Source: Berberis thunbergii (taxonomy: Eukaryota > Streptophyta > Magnoliopsida > Ranunculales > Berberidaceae). From it: a DNA stretch of 64,000 nucleotides. The stretch spans positions 558,001 through 622,000 of the forward strand of contig QNQO01000534.1 in assembly GCA_003290165.1 (NCBI GenBank), read 5' to 3'. Shown piece by piece: positions 24,900 through 36,156 of the stretch; position 1 is the stretch's first letter, and the number at the start of each line of letters is the position of its first letter. The position numbers and the translations under genes were made by a program. The notes beneath the pieces were generated by a model, which worked only from the letters and a program-made list of their open reading frames with translations, had not been told where the DNA came from and made no database searches.

Positions 24900-25060
24900 T
24901 ATTCATAAGGACCCGGGGGGGCTCCTGCGCACAAAGGGCAGGAGGAGCTCCTGCGCATGAATTTGGACCGTCGAATCTGATGAACGGTTCAGATTTGTGG
25001 ATTTGAAAAAATAAAAAATCACAGTTAACTCAATATTCATAATGCACTCTTATTCGAAGT
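24900..25060. other. Copy-2-specific insertion at the element border
   Basis: After ATTCATAAGG at 24900-24909, copy 2 has about 130 bp absent from copy 1. It includes the inverted GGAGCTCC/CTCCTGCGCA motifs and an ACCGTCGAATCTGATGAACG stretch. I cannot name the family. Confidence 0.35.
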
Positions 25061-25928
25061 CTTTTTTTTTTTTTTTTTGCACAGAACTTTGACATCCAAG
25101 TATTGGATCAAACTGAAATTTAGATACGTTGTTACCAGTTTTGTGCTTACCTACAAATTTTGGCTCTTTAAAGAAGTGAAAGGCCTTCGTCCCAATAGAT
25201 CTTGTGCTTGATGGTTAATGATTTGTTCGCGGTATATGTGAGTGTCAATGACCGAAACCTAGTGAAAATTTTAGTCCTTTTTTTTTGCAGAAAATGTTTT
25301 GTTTCATTATGTTCTTCCAAAGTTCACACTCAAGTTACTAATATTGCCTAACAGGTGGGGCTCGATTCCATTAATCTAATCACGATATCAATATTGTATA
25401 TTTATGCAGGTCAACTTCATGAATTCTCCTTGAGCAAGGGAAAACGAAAACACAACAGCCAAACCAACTGCCAAACATAACAAAGACATTAATCACTTTT
25501 GATAAAAAGTGACATTTTGGTTTTTTTCGAAACTCTGATTCTTCCCTAGAACTATTAGCTTGCTCATCTTTTCTCAATTTTCCAGAACTTAAAATTATTA
25601 TATTGAATTGGGAGTCTTTTTAATGATACTTGTCTGATCAAATTGTCTGGATTAACACAGGAGGTAGATCATCTATACCAAAAAAAAAACCATGATTTGT
25701 TCTTCAGACAACATTACAAGTTTGCAAGAAAGTCTTCTATGAAAGCCATACAAAATCCTTTTATATAATATGAAACCTACGTGAATGAAAGAACATAGAA
25801 CAGGGGAAGAAGAAAACAGGGCATAGATGTGAAGTATGAAATATAAATATGTACATTCAAGATATATATTGTTCATTTTGTATGTGTTCTTGATTTTCTT
25901 GCATCCCCCATGGTTGAGCTAGCATTCA

Positions 25929-26652
25929 CTATTTATTTGTCAAGGCAGGTGGGTGTGATTCGACAAGGATTGACCAGAGGACTTGTACATCTTCGCAAGG
26001 GCACGACTTGACATCGTCATATAGGATGTAGATCCCTCTTCCTGAAAAATAAAGAAATAGATGAATAAATAAAACATATACAATACAAATCAAAACGACC
26101 AAAAGATAAGAAATTAAGAATACTTGTACATCAAGTTTATACAGGATAGAACATAATGTTGTAATCATAAAAGACCTAATCAATGAAGAATGAAGACCTG
26201 ATCATCATCATCTTAGTTAGAGCAAAAGCTTATGAATTCCAAGTAAATTTAAGTGATTTGTGAAAGACTAGTTATGTTACCTACTATGGTGAAACACCCA
26301 TATTGAACATTTCCTGGTAAATATTTAACAATTGTTAACCACATTATGACTGAAACTTTGATCATGTTGAGAAGCTGTTTATATCGTCGTTAGCTATAAA
26401 ATACATTTACGATGAGCAGGTGTGATATAGGGGAAAAAAAACCATATGAATAAACACAAAGCAAGATAGCTTTGATGAGAAGACAGGAAAATATGTATGC
26501 TTATCATTAACAAAATGCATGAAGTGAAATCGAGTGAATAGAAAAACAATGAGACAGGGTGTCGATGAGAGAAAAATACTCTTTTTGTTGGCAGAGTGTA
26601 GATGATCCCACAGCTTCTTCAATGGGGAGAGGAGGGATTTGAACCACTTCAT
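25929..26652 (-). CDS. Small conserved plant protein of unknown function, two exons
   Basis: Exon 1 runs 26652-26580 (ATG at 26652, 73 nt) and exon 2 26041-25929 (113 nt to TAG). The donor is A|GTATTTTTC and the acceptor TTTTTCAG|GA, and the split codon restores Arg. The product is 61 residues: an amphipathic N-terminus (MKWFKSLLSPLKKLW), a basic KKRRG junction, then IYILYDDVKSCPCEDVQVLW. The frame is open across the splice, both splice sites are canonical, and exon 2 is conserved in a paralog at 20527-20640. Its appearance matches a family of short uncharacterised plant proteins with a YDDVKSC-type C-terminus; I assign no function. An in-frame TTG and an AG at 26664-26665 upstream leave open a leader intron or a longer N-terminus. 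Confidence 0.72.
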
Positions 26653-27443
26653 TTGTTCCTGCCTCTGCAATGCATGAGTAGGTAAACCTTCAAAGAATTT
26701 GAAGGCAACAATGAGAGAATTTTAAAGAAAGCAAAAAATGTAGAGTTTGCTTAGACAAGGGAGGAGTCTACATCAATATTGCTAAGTGATTTTTTCATTC
26801 ACTTGCAGATCAATCATGTAAAATATGAGCATTTTTTTCATTTGGTGCAATATCAATATCGCCACCTTTTTCCCTTGTAGGATAAGAAGCCCCAACCCTC
26901 TAAAACAAGTCTTACTCATACTTCACTAACTCTGTAGCTTTCTATACTTCACAATAACATCTTGTGTTTCAAGCCACACATGGTTTCTCTATCTTGTATG
27001 CAAAGTAAACAATCCTCAAGTGTAACCTACAAGTTTTTAAAGTTTCATTCAAGGTAAGTTTCATTTCCCATTGTGGATTTGGTATTATGACTAATTAATT
27101 TTGATTAAAAATGTCGATTCATGGTAGAAAACACTCTTACATGTCGTGTTTATGTTGGCGTGATGTGTCTGATTTAGAACCGATGATAATTATCTTTTTG
27201 CTACTTCGTATGATATGTTAAATCAAAATTGTTGTTTAGAGCTAATTTAGGCCTTTACTTTGACTAATAACTGCTAAGCTATTCAAAAACTCATTGGACA
27301 ATTTGGAAATGAACCAAGTTAAATTGGCTCGATCAATAGAAATATTCTCTCATTGCAAAAGAAAAAAAAACTAGTAAAGTAAACAGGGCATTGGCAACCA
27401 AAATCATTTCTTCCGCTTACATTTGTAGCACTTATTCTATGAA
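26653..27443. other. Upstream region of the small gene, no other gene seen
   Basis: This holds the probable promoter and leader of the minus-strand gene ending at 25929. I could not identify a TATA box with confidence. No other coding or RNA gene is seen before the copia insertion. Confidence 0.4.
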
Positions 27444-27448
27444 GGAGA

Positions 27449-27831
27449 TGTTGAATATTTCAGCTTTCAGAATCAATTACAAACACTAATCTTACATTAT
27501 AATGACAATATTACAATAATACAATACATAAACATATAAATCTCTTATACACACAAATAACTCATCATTGAGCTTCTCCTCACAACCTTTCCCCTATTTA
27601 TAGTAGCTCTAAGGAGGTCGGAGGATTCTAGAGAAACAATTTCAACCACACATCTTTGCTTCTCTAGATCGCTCTCAAATGTCTAGAGTATTACAAAGGT
27701 GTAGAATTTTCTAGACATTGAACCATCTAGAGAATACTCATTCTTGTTGGATCTTCTAGATAATGGGTTTGGGCTTTATTTTTGGGCTTTAGGCTTTAAA
27801 CATTTGGGCTAGTTAGTGATGATTTTCAACA
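27449..27831 (-). repeat. 3' LTR of the copia element
   Basis: 383 bp, TGTTGAATATTTC to TTTTCAACA, matching 32136-32517 with scattered substitutions. A purine-rich tract (GGTGAGGGGGAG on the minus strand, 27832-27843) abuts it. Confidence 0.93.
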
Positions 27832-27885
27832 CTCCCCCTCACCACCAACTCCGTTGAAGATCATGCCAAGTTGTCTCCGAAAGTC

Positions 27886-28714
27886 TTAGAACTTTGTCGT
27901 GCCAAGTCCCTTAGTGAATATATCTGCTACTTGGTTATCCGTCTTTGTTGTTTGCGTCTCTATCTCTCCTTGAAATACCTTCTCTCTAATGAAGTGGTAG
28001 TAGACCTCTACATGCTTTGTCCTTGCATGGAACACCGGATTTTCAGCTAAGCATATTGTAGACTGATTATCACAATGCAATGGTATTGCATAGTTGACTG
28101 ACTGGTGAAGGTCCTTCATTAGTTATACTAGCCAAGTACTTTCTTGTGTTGTCATAGTTGATGCTCTGTACTCCGCTTCTGTAGTTGAGAGAGATACTAT
28201 TGGTTGTCTTTTGCTACACCATGTGACTGCTCCTGAACCAAGACTAAACACGTATCCTGTAGTCGATCTCCTTGTGTCATGATCTTTAGCATAATTCGCA
28301 TCGCAGTAGTCAACCATTTTGCATTCCTCATCTTTCTTGTATAGAATTTCAATGTCAGTGGTACCTTTCACATACCTTAAGATTCTACGAATTGCTTCGA
28401 GATGAGGCTTCTTCGGCTTCTGCATGAACCGGCTTGCTACTCCAACTGCGTAGGCTATGTATGGTCGTGTGAGGGTTAGGTAGATTAGGCCTCGTGACAA
28501 GCTGGCGATACATTGTTGTATCTTCCAAGTCTTTTCCTTTATTAACACATAACTTACAATTGGCCTCCATCGGTGTTGAGGTTGGTTTACACTCAAGCAT
28601 CCCATACTTCTTCAATAAACCTTGAGCATATTTCAGCTGGCAAAGGAATAAGTATTTGTCACTTCGTTCTATCTCAAGCCCTAGGAAGTGTCTTAATTCT
28701 CCTAACTCTTTCAT
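27886..28714 (-). pseudogene. Copia pol C-terminal part: RT connection and RNase H
   Basis: The pieces include LRHFLGLEIERS (28385-28714), followed by [22 protein letters not shown] and [10 protein letters not shown] (28123-28605), and HCDNQSTICLAENPVFHART plus DIFTKGL (27886-28119). These are hallmark Ty1/copia RNase H blocks. The frame changes around 28500-28600, and a stop near 28120 separates the last two pieces. It is non-functional. Confidence 0.9.
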
Positions 28715-28756
28715 TTGGAAGCAGACCGCTAGGTTTCTTCGTACTCTTTGAATCTC

Positions 28757-29326
28757 TTATGTGTCATTTCCAGTGACAATCAGATCATCTACGTATACTA
28801 GCACTATTGCTAGTTTTTCTTCCTGAGATTTGATAAATAGGCTAGAGTCTGAATGTGCAACTGAGTAGCCGCTTTGAGCTAATAACTCCGCTATCTTCCC
28901 GTACCAGGCTCTTGGTGCTTGCTTTAGTCCGTACAATGCTTTTTTAGCTTGCAAACATAGTTTTGTTGGGTTTTACACTAAAATGCCCTCGGTTGTTCCA
29001 TATATATTTCTCGGTCAATTTCACTGTGCAGGAATGCGTTCTTCACATCCATTTGCCATAGTTTCCAAGATTTATTTGCTGCTAGTGCAAATAGAATCCC
29101 GACTGTAGTAATTTTGGCTACTGGACTGAATGTTTCATTGTAGTCTAGCCCATATTGCTGTGAGAACCCCTCGAGCTACCAATCGAGCCTTGTAACTTTC
29201 TATCGAGCCATCAGGACAAGTTTTTATCTTGTAAACCCATTTACATGATATGGGCTTTACATCCTTGGGTTTTGGTACCAAGCCCCAAGTTTGATTTTGC
29301 TCCAGGGCTTGGATTTCTTCTTCCAT
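28757..29326 (-). pseudogene. Copia reverse transcriptase (RVT_2), broken
   Basis: The first RVT_2 block WGLVPKPKDVKPISCKWVYK and ARLVARG is at 29135-29326. The region KALYGLKQAPRAWYG and the catalytic YVDD (about 28784-28795) are at 28757-28954. Between 28955 and 29140 the sequence is frame-shifted, with stops. The catalytic motif survives but the frame does not. Confidence 0.9.
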
Positions 29327-29347
29327 TGCATTTATCCACTTCAGACT

Positions 29348-29686
29348 CTATGATGCTTCTTCAAATGTTGTGGGCTCCCTAATGTTGTGTTCTTCAGTCA
29401 CAACATTTGCATACTTTGGATTGGGCTTGCGTTGTCTAGTTGACCTTCTTAACTGTTGGCTCTCATCTTCTTCACTTTCCTGAACTTTTTCTAGTGTTCT
29501 TTCATATACATCAGTCTGCCATGGGCTTGAAGATGTACTTGGTGTTTTGGGTGAGCTCGGTCGTACTCCTTCTTCATCATTTGCAGGTGATGACTCATTT
29601 TCCTGCATTTTCTCTTGTAGACTTTTGGAGTCTAGCAGAAATAGTTGTTGTGTAGACCACCACGATAAAGCTTCGTCAAACACCAC
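29348..29686 (-). pseudogene. Copia integrase-RT linker
   Basis: A low-complexity acidic and Ser-rich stretch (VFDEALSWW, then LRRSTRQRKPNPKY). This is the usual spacer between the copia integrase C-terminus and RT. Stop codons at both ends separate it from neighbouring pol pieces. Confidence 0.8.
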
Positions 29687-29704
29687 GTTCCTTGTTGTAT
29701 AACA

Positions 29705-30349
29705 CTACCCAGTTGTAGGATTGCAGCATTTCCACCCTTTTCTTTGACTGTCGTATCCCACAAAGATGCAACGAATAGTCTTCTTGTCTAACTTACTTCT
29801 TAGGTGATCAGGCACACACACGTAGCACACACATCCGAATACTCGAAAGTGACTCACTGTAGGCTTGGTATGCCATAACTTCTGGAACGGTGAAAAGAAA
29901 TCTATTTTTGCTTGTGGCAGCCTGTTGATAACATGGGTTGCTGTCTTTATACACTCGACTAAAAAATGACTCGGTACAGTCTTCGCATGCAGCATACTTC
30001 GGCATATCTCTGCCAAATGTCGGTTATTCCTTTCAGCTATGCCATTTTGTTGAGGGGTGCCTGGACATGTTAGTTGCCTCCTGATTTTACACTCCTTCAG
30101 GAAGTTGGTAAATTCATCCGATGTGTATTCTCCACCATTATCGGTACGCATGCATTTGATCTTCTTTCCTACTTTGCATTCAATGTCCTCCTTAAATGCC
30201 TTAAATATGTCGAGAACTTCTGATTTTTCCTTCAGAAAATAAACCCACACGTACCTTGAAAAATCATCAATAAAAGTCACAATGTATCGCATTCCACTGA
30301 CTGATGGTTGTTTCACCCGGCCGAACACATCTGAGTGGATGAGTTGCAA
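29705..30349 (-). pseudogene. Copia integrase core
   Basis: It holds LIHSDVFGR (first catalytic Asp), [12 protein letters not shown] (second Asp) and [14 protein letters not shown] (catalytic Glu), followed by [11 protein letters not shown]. All three DDE residues are visible. A single TAA near 30352 separates it from the GAG-pre-integrase domain, so the polyprotein is interrupted. Confidence 0.92.
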
Positions 30350-30352
30350 TGG

Positions 30353-30960
30353 TTAATTGGCCCTAAACTTCGACTCCTGATAGGGTAGTTGATGAGCTTT
30401 TTCGTATTGGCACCCAGCACAGACTGTTCCTCCTCGTACGTCCAGGTGAGGTAGACCCTTCAACATTGACTTGGTCATCATTCTCTTCAACTTATGATAG
30501 CTAACATGCCCTAGCTTTGCATGCCACAAGTCGACAGTTTCATTGCATCGAGTCTTATCCACATATGCTGATTCCGTGGACATCACGTAGATAGACTCCA
30601 ACTTTCTTCCCGTCATGATGGGTGTACCCGATGGCTTTAGAGTTCGGTACACCTTAACATCTTCCGGCCCGAACACCACATACTTGCCAGTTGTTGTTAA
30701 TTGTGATACTGACAATAAGTTTTTCTTCATACCTGGAACATGATAGACATTTTGCAATTGAACTTGATTAGGGCTGAAGCATGGAGTGAATGTAGCCTCC
30801 CCAGTGTGAGCAATCGACAATCTCGTGTTATCGGCAGTTATCACGACCCGGTCTCCTTTGTATTCACATCAGCTTGACAGCTTTTCCTTGTCTTCGGTCA
30901 TATGGTTGGAGCAGCCTGAGTCAACAATCCAATCCATACTGTAGTTGACTTGCAAGTCTT
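30353..30960 (-). pseudogene. Copia protease and GAG-pre-integrase region
   Basis: The aspartic protease site VDSGCSNHMT is encoded at about 30905-30930 and is followed by an in-frame TGA near 30870. From 30844 the frame continues with [20 protein letters not shown] and the GAG-pre-integrase zinc motif LWHAKLGH...CAGCQYEKA. It is broken relative to gag and integrase. Confidence 0.88.
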
Positions 30961-31063
30961 GATCTTTAGCCGCCATGGCTACCTCATTTTTGGATAAGTC
31001 AATTTCTTCATCTGAAAAATCCTCACGAACAGGCTAGGTAGTTGCAAAGGATACTTGGAAGTC

Positions 31064-32032
31064 TCATTCTTCTTCACTGCTATCTTGGTGATTGTGAGAT
31101 GTTACCAAGTTTTCTTCAGCTGTCTTCTTATTTGACCAACAGTCTTTTGCATAGTGGCCTCTCTTGCCACAGTTGTAGCAACCGTCCTTTCTCCGGTCGT
31201 TTTTGTTTCTGCCTTGTTGAGCTCCCCCTTTCTTGTAGCTCCTCTCCTGGGACTTCTTGGGCCTGTTATCTTCTTCTTTATCTGATCTTATAGAATTATT
31301 CTTTTTATACCCGCTCTTTATTTTGTTAAAGAACGTCTCCTCTTCCTTATTTTTCAGAGAGACATATGCCATTTGCTTAGCCAAACTTTCTTGATTGGCC
31401 AGCAGACTTTCAAACTCCACAATAGAATGTTGAGTTAGCCAACCACGAATGGCAGTAACAATCCCGGTATATTGAGGTTTTAGACCATGGATTATTATTC
31501 TTTTCATCATATCTTCAGTAACTTTGGAGGCAAGGTCTAACTCTGAAATTTCACGACATAAAATTTTAATTTTTAGAAAATCGTCTCTAATAGACATACC
31601 TCCTTGCTTGGAGTTCATCAACTCATTATCCAAGAACTGTAGGCGCGCACCATTCGTCCTTGAAAACAGAAATGCAAATGTATCCCAAGCTCCTTTGGGT
31701 GTGTCTGCATCTTCTATATACTGAAGCATTTCATCCTCGATCGTCGTCTTGAGCACATAAAACGTCTTCCCTGCTTTGGTCTCCCACTTCTTGAATTCGA
31801 CTGCATTCTCCTTTGGCAGTGGTGTAGTCTCACTACCACCAACAACCTGCCACAAGTCCTGCCCTTGCAAGTAAGACTTTATCCTTGTCTGCCAACTCTT
31901 GTAATTATGGTGGTTGAGCTTTGTAAGCCCATCAGTTGTGCCAACGAGATCTCCCATCGTGACAAGGTACAACCTCATTACAACCTCATTTGTGCTACCG
32001 AGTAAGCTTGGTGTTATACCAATATGCTTCAC
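31064..32032 (-). pseudogene. Copia gag with CCHC zinc knuckle
   Basis: A frame of 322 residues. A UBN2/gag-like region includes YKSWQTRIKSYLQGQDLW near residues 45-65. A basic stretch precedes a zinc knuckle CYNCGKRGHYAKDC near 286-299. The frame stops near 31064 before protease. Gag binds and packages element RNA; this copy is a relic because the polyprotein is interrupted. Confidence 0.9.
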
Positions 32033-32121
32033 AGTCCCAAACTGTGCACGAACGATCTCCGACTAGACAGTGTTTCACCAAAGGTGAAAATAGTACCTTG
32101 TGTATGAATAGGGTGAGCTGA

Positions 32122-32132
32122 CTCTGATACCA
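32122..32132 (-). other. Primer-binding site (tRNA-iMet) of the copia element
   Basis: The minus strand reads TGGTATCAGAG three bases inside the 5' LTR, matching the initiator tRNA-Met complement. Confidence 0.9.
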
Positions 32133-32135
32133 AAT

Positions 32136-32517
32136 TGTTGAGTATTCCAGCTCCCAGGATCAATTACAAACACTAATCTTACATTACAATGACAATATTA
32201 CAACAATACAATACATAAACACATAAATCTCTTACACACAAATAGCTCATCACTGAGCTTCTCTTCACAACATCTCCCCTATTTATAGTAGCTCTAAGGA
32301 GGTGGGAGGATTCTAGATAAACAATCTCAACCACACATCTTTGCTTATCTAGAACTCTCTCAAATGTCTAGAGTATTACAAAGGTGTAGAATTATCTAGA
32401 CATTGAACCATTTAGAGAATACTCATTCTTATTTTATCTTCTAAATAATGGGTTTGAGCTTTAACTTTTTGGCTTTAAGCTTTAAACATTTTGACTAGTT
32501 AATGATAATTTTCAACA
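32136..32517 (-). repeat. 5' LTR of the copia element
   Basis: 382 bp, TGTTGAGTATTCC to TTTTCAACA. It is the promoter LTR for the minus-strand element. Confidence 0.93.
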
Positions 32518-32522
32518 AGAGA

Positions 32523-32979
32523 TAGCATTTGAAACCTGCCAATTAGTTCATTCCTCATGACTATTAGTTTCTGGTTCACATACGACTGCTTGGATTGGGT
32601 TATCTATCAAGGACTAGGCGAATAAGAATTAAGAAGACGCGGGTTCGAATTGTGACAGTGTTTTCGTTAAGCCAGTCAGTTTTTGAGACTTTTATGGTCA
32701 GCTAAGTGATCAAACTGAGTTAGTGTGTAAAATTTTTGTTTAGTCAACAATATCAGGGTAATTTTGCAAGACAATTTTAGGCATGCCAAGAAAGTGTCTA
32801 GGAGCCTCTTTTTCAGGTAACCCATAGGGATGTAAGATTCTGTAAGTTTGAGGTGTCAAAAAGCATCTCTTAAAGACTGAAAATGATTGTCTTACTGATT
32901 CAAAACCCGATCACTTCGTTTTCAATTTATTTGTAATCTTCAAATTGAATGGAAGAAGCAGACATAGTTTTTCTGGACA
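32523..32979. other. Intergenic, no gene seen
   Basis: AT-rich sequence. A single B-box-like GGGTTCGAATTG at about 32640 hints at a decayed SINE or tRNA-derived sequence, but no A-box or fold supports it. Confidence 0.4.
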
Positions 32980-32988
32980 AAAAAACAT

Positions 32989-33127
32989 GGAAAAATCTAG
33001 GGGTCGAGAGAAAGGGAGCGAGTGTAACCACCCATCCTCCTTGCGATATGCATGTATCTCCAACACAATGCGTTTATCTCGAGAAGGATGGGCCCTCGCC
33101 CCTTTCCCTCGCTCTGTAGCAAACCTC
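32989..33127. mobile_element. Foldback MITE, CGAGGAAA family, copy 1
   Basis: 139 bp between perfect 9-bp duplications AAAAAACAT (32980-32988 and 33128-33136). The arms are GGTCGAGAGAAAGGGAGCGAG on the left and, inverted, GAGCGAGGGAAAGGGGCGAG on the right, converging on CCCATCCT motifs. Confidence 0.7.
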
Positions 33128-33241
33128 AAAAAACATAGTTGCTAGGTTACATTGCAGTTGTACTCTGACACAACAATATTTTCTTCTCAGGTCTTGACAC
33201 TGTGACCAGGATTGAAGCCATGGGGAAGATGTTTAATTTAG

Positions 33242-33438
33242 GAAAAATTCTAATTGTCAAGGAAAATGGTGAGGAAAACAGCGAGGGGTGGGGAGAGCTG
33301 TTTATTTTCCTCGGGATACGTGGTTGAATCTTTGGGATGTATGTCTTAAAAAGTCAAGTGCGCATCCCAAAAGGAATGGATGGCTCCCTCTCCCCCTGTG
33401 GAGTTCCTCACTGTTTTTCTCGACACTTAGACGGGTTC
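33242..33438. mobile_element. Foldback MITE, CGAGGAAA family, copy 2
   Basis: 197 bp flanked by TTAATTTAG (33233-33241 and 33439-33447). The left arm contains TTCTAATTGTCAAGGAAAA; the inverted right arm contains GTCTAAGTGTCGAGAAAAA. Further arm pairing includes ACAGCGAGG and a CCCTCTCCCC block. Confidence 0.82.
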
Positions 33439-33548
33439 TTAATTTAGAGCTTTTGGCTTTTCTTCATGCAGAGATGAATTTGTCATATAGATAAAAAAAA
33501 ATGTTTTTGGTTGTTCAGGGCTGCAAGTCGACGAGATTAATATAGAAC

Positions 33549-33767
33549 CAAAAAATATAATTGTCGAGGGAAATGGCGAGAAAAACAGCGAGGAACCCCA
33601 AGGGGGAGGGGGAGCCGTCCATTCCCTCCGGGATGCACGTTTTCAACCCTCGGAATGCATGTATTAAAAAGTTAAACACACATCTCAGAGGAATGGACGA
33701 CTCCCCCTCCCCCTGTGGAGTCCCTCACTGTTTTCCTCGCTGCTTTCCTCGACAATTAGACGGGTTC
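33549..33767. mobile_element. Foldback MITE, CGAGGAAA family, copy 3
   Basis: 219 bp flanked by ATATAGAAC (33540-33548 and 33768-33776). The arms carry TAATTGTCGAGGGAAATGG and, inverted, CTAATTGTCGAGGAAAGC. The centre holds paired GGGGGAGTCGTCC-type sequence. Confidence 0.85.
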
Positions 33768-33776
33768 ATATAGAAC

Positions 33777-34440
33777 TGATGGAAGTTGACGAGCCCGAGC
33801 AATGTGCGCGCACTTGAAAGCTTGTTAATGATTGTAGTATATAGGCCATCAAGGTTTTCCAAAGTTGGGCTCAAATTTGACAACATATAAATGTGGTGGT
33901 GGAAATTTTGCATTTTGGATCCATTTGGACCCCTATCGTCCGGTGTCCAGCTATCCTTCCTGGATTTCGTATCTTTGTAAATGGATAAAAAATTCAAGGT
34001 TTCTAAGCAATCTGGCCCGATCTTGGCCCATTTACAAAATTTACCGTGACTTGAGTTTCTAGAGGTACCTCAATTCTAGGCAGCAGGTTTAACGACCACT
34101 TTTTAGTCTGGTTTTGGGTCTTTTCATATTTTTAACCCTTCAATAATGTTTGTAGTTGTATTTTTAAAAGAATGAGTAAAAGTGTAAAAACACCCAAACC
34201 TAACAAAAATTGACTTTAAAGCTTAAGTGATATAGTTGAATGGTCACATGTTGTGAGTATCCCCAATTCTAGATAGCAAGGCTTTATAACTATTTTTTTG
34301 TCCGGTTTTGGTTTTTTGAATTTCTACCAATTGTATAGAAAATGTTTATGGATGTGTATTAAAGAGAATGAGTAAAAATGTAGAAAAAGCAAAACTGCCT
34401 AGACAAAGCTTCATTTGAATAAAGTTCATCCTAGATATGT
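33777..34440. other. Intergenic with a diverged local duplication
   Basis: About 34070-34200 and 34255-34400 are diverged direct copies (both run CAATTCTAG...GGTTTTGG...GAATGAGTAAAA). No gene was recognised; the minus frame at 33725-33997 has no known domain. Confidence 0.45.
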
Positions 34441-34452
34441 TTTCTCTAATGG

Positions 34453-34639
34453 GGAATTCTAAATGTCGAGGAAACATGCGAGGAAATGGGCGAGGAAAGC
34501 GACGTGGCGGGGTGGGGACCGTCCACCCCGCTCGAGATGTGTGCCGTCGTTTTTGGTGCCCGCATCTCGAGTGGGGTGGACGGTCCCCACCCTGCCACGT
34601 CGCTTTCCTCGCCCGTTTCCTCGACATTTAGAATTCCTC
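34453..34639. mobile_element. Foldback MITE, CGAGGAAA family, copy 4 (best preserved)
   Basis: 187 bp between 12-bp identical flanks TTTCTCTAATGG (34441-34452 and 34640-34651). The left end is GGAATTCTAAATGTCGAGG and the inverted right end GAGGAATTCTAAATGTCGAG. The arms pair over nearly the whole element (GCGAGGAAAGCGACGTGGC, then GGTGGGGACCGTCCACCCC), leaving a small loop near 34540-34560. The left arm has a 12-bp extra CGAGGAAA unit. Confidence 0.93.
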
Positions 34640-34838
34640 TTTCTCTAATGGCTTAAACCATTTTTACAGATAATTTACTATAGTTTTGGTCATGTATAAT
34701 TGTGGATGCATGACATTATAGAGATTTTATACTTCGATAAAATCCTTCTAGTTATTTGATTATCATAAACGATAAATATGGGCATTCTCTAGTAGCAAAC
34801 TATGCTCATTGTTTATTGAGCACTATTACGATGCATGG

Positions 34839-34973
34839 CCCTGTGCCTGGTGTTGTGCCAGGTAGGGCCAGGCACCGTTGATATTACATCGGGATAGGTG
34901 TAACACCCATCTCCAGACAAGATCAATGGTGTCTGGCACCTACCAAGCATATCACCGGGCATAGGGCCAGGCA
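34839..34973. repeat. Foldback repeat of GCCAGGCACC-type arms
   Basis: Imperfect inverted arms (GGCCCTGTGCCTGGTG near 34839 and, inverted, GGCCCTATGCCCGGTGATA from the right end). Inner arms GGTAGGGCCAGGCACC and GGTGTCTGGCACCTACC also pair. No clear target duplication was found. It is unrelated to the CGAGGAAA family. Confidence 0.6.
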
Positions 34974-34975
34974 TC

Positions 34976-36156
34976 CTAGAATTTATGTTGTTTATTACAA
35001 GAATTTACCTAATTTTTCAGACTATTCGTACCTACAACATGAGATCCTATTAAGAATATGCATGCATACGAGGCTATCTTACTTGCGAATCCCATTCCTT
35101 ATATTTTAGACCAAAAACTATCTTAGTTATCTACGCTGTCAGTTTTTTCTTCTTATTTACAATAAGAGCATTAGGGTTTTTGCAATGACTTTACAAGGCT
35201 GGGTACTTGCCCGGGTGGCAGATCCTATTGTTGGAAAAGTTCTTGATAGTATAATGACAGAGTGTCATGCAGCGAAGGCAACTTTGATTTTTATTCATGC
35301 TACACAATGATGAACAAGTCTTCTTCTAGGCGATTTGGGAATACTCCACTTTATCTTACAAGAATCACATATGGATAGGAGGATCGAAATGAACTGGGCA
35401 TGAAGGCCTATTATTAGCAATATCCGAAGATTGCTAGATTTAAACAAATTATGATTTTGTAATTTTATTAATCGAAAGCTCAATTATGAGGCTCACCGTC
35501 TACAATTACTTTAGACCATCAACATTGTATTCAACCGTATTAATACTAGTGGAATACCCGTGCCGTTGGCACTATCGCAGATTACATCATACTTAAACGG
35601 CTATGTTGAATACTCAAATTTGTGGTTTTATTTAAATTTATAAAAACACTTGCATAATTGTCTATTACAACAGTTATGATGAATTAATTTTGTAAAAAAT
35701 TAATACTATTGAACAGTAAAACAATGTTAATAAATTTGATCAACGCAACCAATGTGCTAAGGAATTTAATCTCCACCGAATGTCAGCTTAACTAAAAATA
35801 AGAAGGAAATATCTCATGTTTGTCCAAGTGAGTATTGGCTGAAATTGATACCCAATTTAGTAAAACAGCAGTTGAAAAAACATAATTTAATTAGGACAAA
35901 CAGAATGACATAATCGATTAGGAAGAATATCAAGATGAATATTTAACAAAAATTATAAAATATTTAAAATTTTGACAGAGCTTTCAATTTTGAAATATTT
36001 AAACTTGTCATAAGCATTTGTACTTCACATAATTTGGCATTCACAAAAACTTGTTGTCTCAGCGCAATATATATTCACCGTTTTCAGTATATTAAAAAAG
36101 TTTTTTTGGCGGTCGAATAAGCAAAAACTCTCAATTTTATGAATAAAGTAATTCAT
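34976..36156. other. AT-rich intergenic, no gene seen
   Basis: No coding, RNA or terminal-repeat structure is supported. Around 35955-36020 a diverged relative of the following tandem repeat unit is visible. Confidence 0.5.

Larger units (their letters stand above)
20701..26095. repeat. Tandem-duplication copy 2
   Basis: The block order is Q (20701-21200), R (21933-24899) and P (about 25030-26095). Copy 1 has the same order: Q at 5070-5213 plus 8531-8657, R at 14532-19653, and P at 19700-20700. The end of P1 joins directly to the start of Q2 at about 20701, so the copies are head to tail. Later insertions differ between the copies. Confidence 0.8.
27449..32517 (-). mobile_element. Degenerate Ty1/copia LTR retrotransposon
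   Basis: The minus-strand element has LTRs at 32136-32517 (5') and 27449-27831 (3'), both TGTTGA...TTTTCAACA. The flanks are GGAGA (27444-27448) and AGAGA (32518-32522), a 5-bp target duplication with one mismatch. Domain order gag, protease, integrase, RT, RNase H is that of Ty1/copia. The LTRs differ at many positions and the coding region has multiple stops and frameshifts, so the element is older than the gypsy element at 8663-14526 and is inactive. Confidence 0.95.

Noticed and set aside
32585..32660. GGGTTCGAATTG resembling a tRNA T-loop or SINE B-box
   Set aside because: No cloverleaf or upstream A-box could be built around it.
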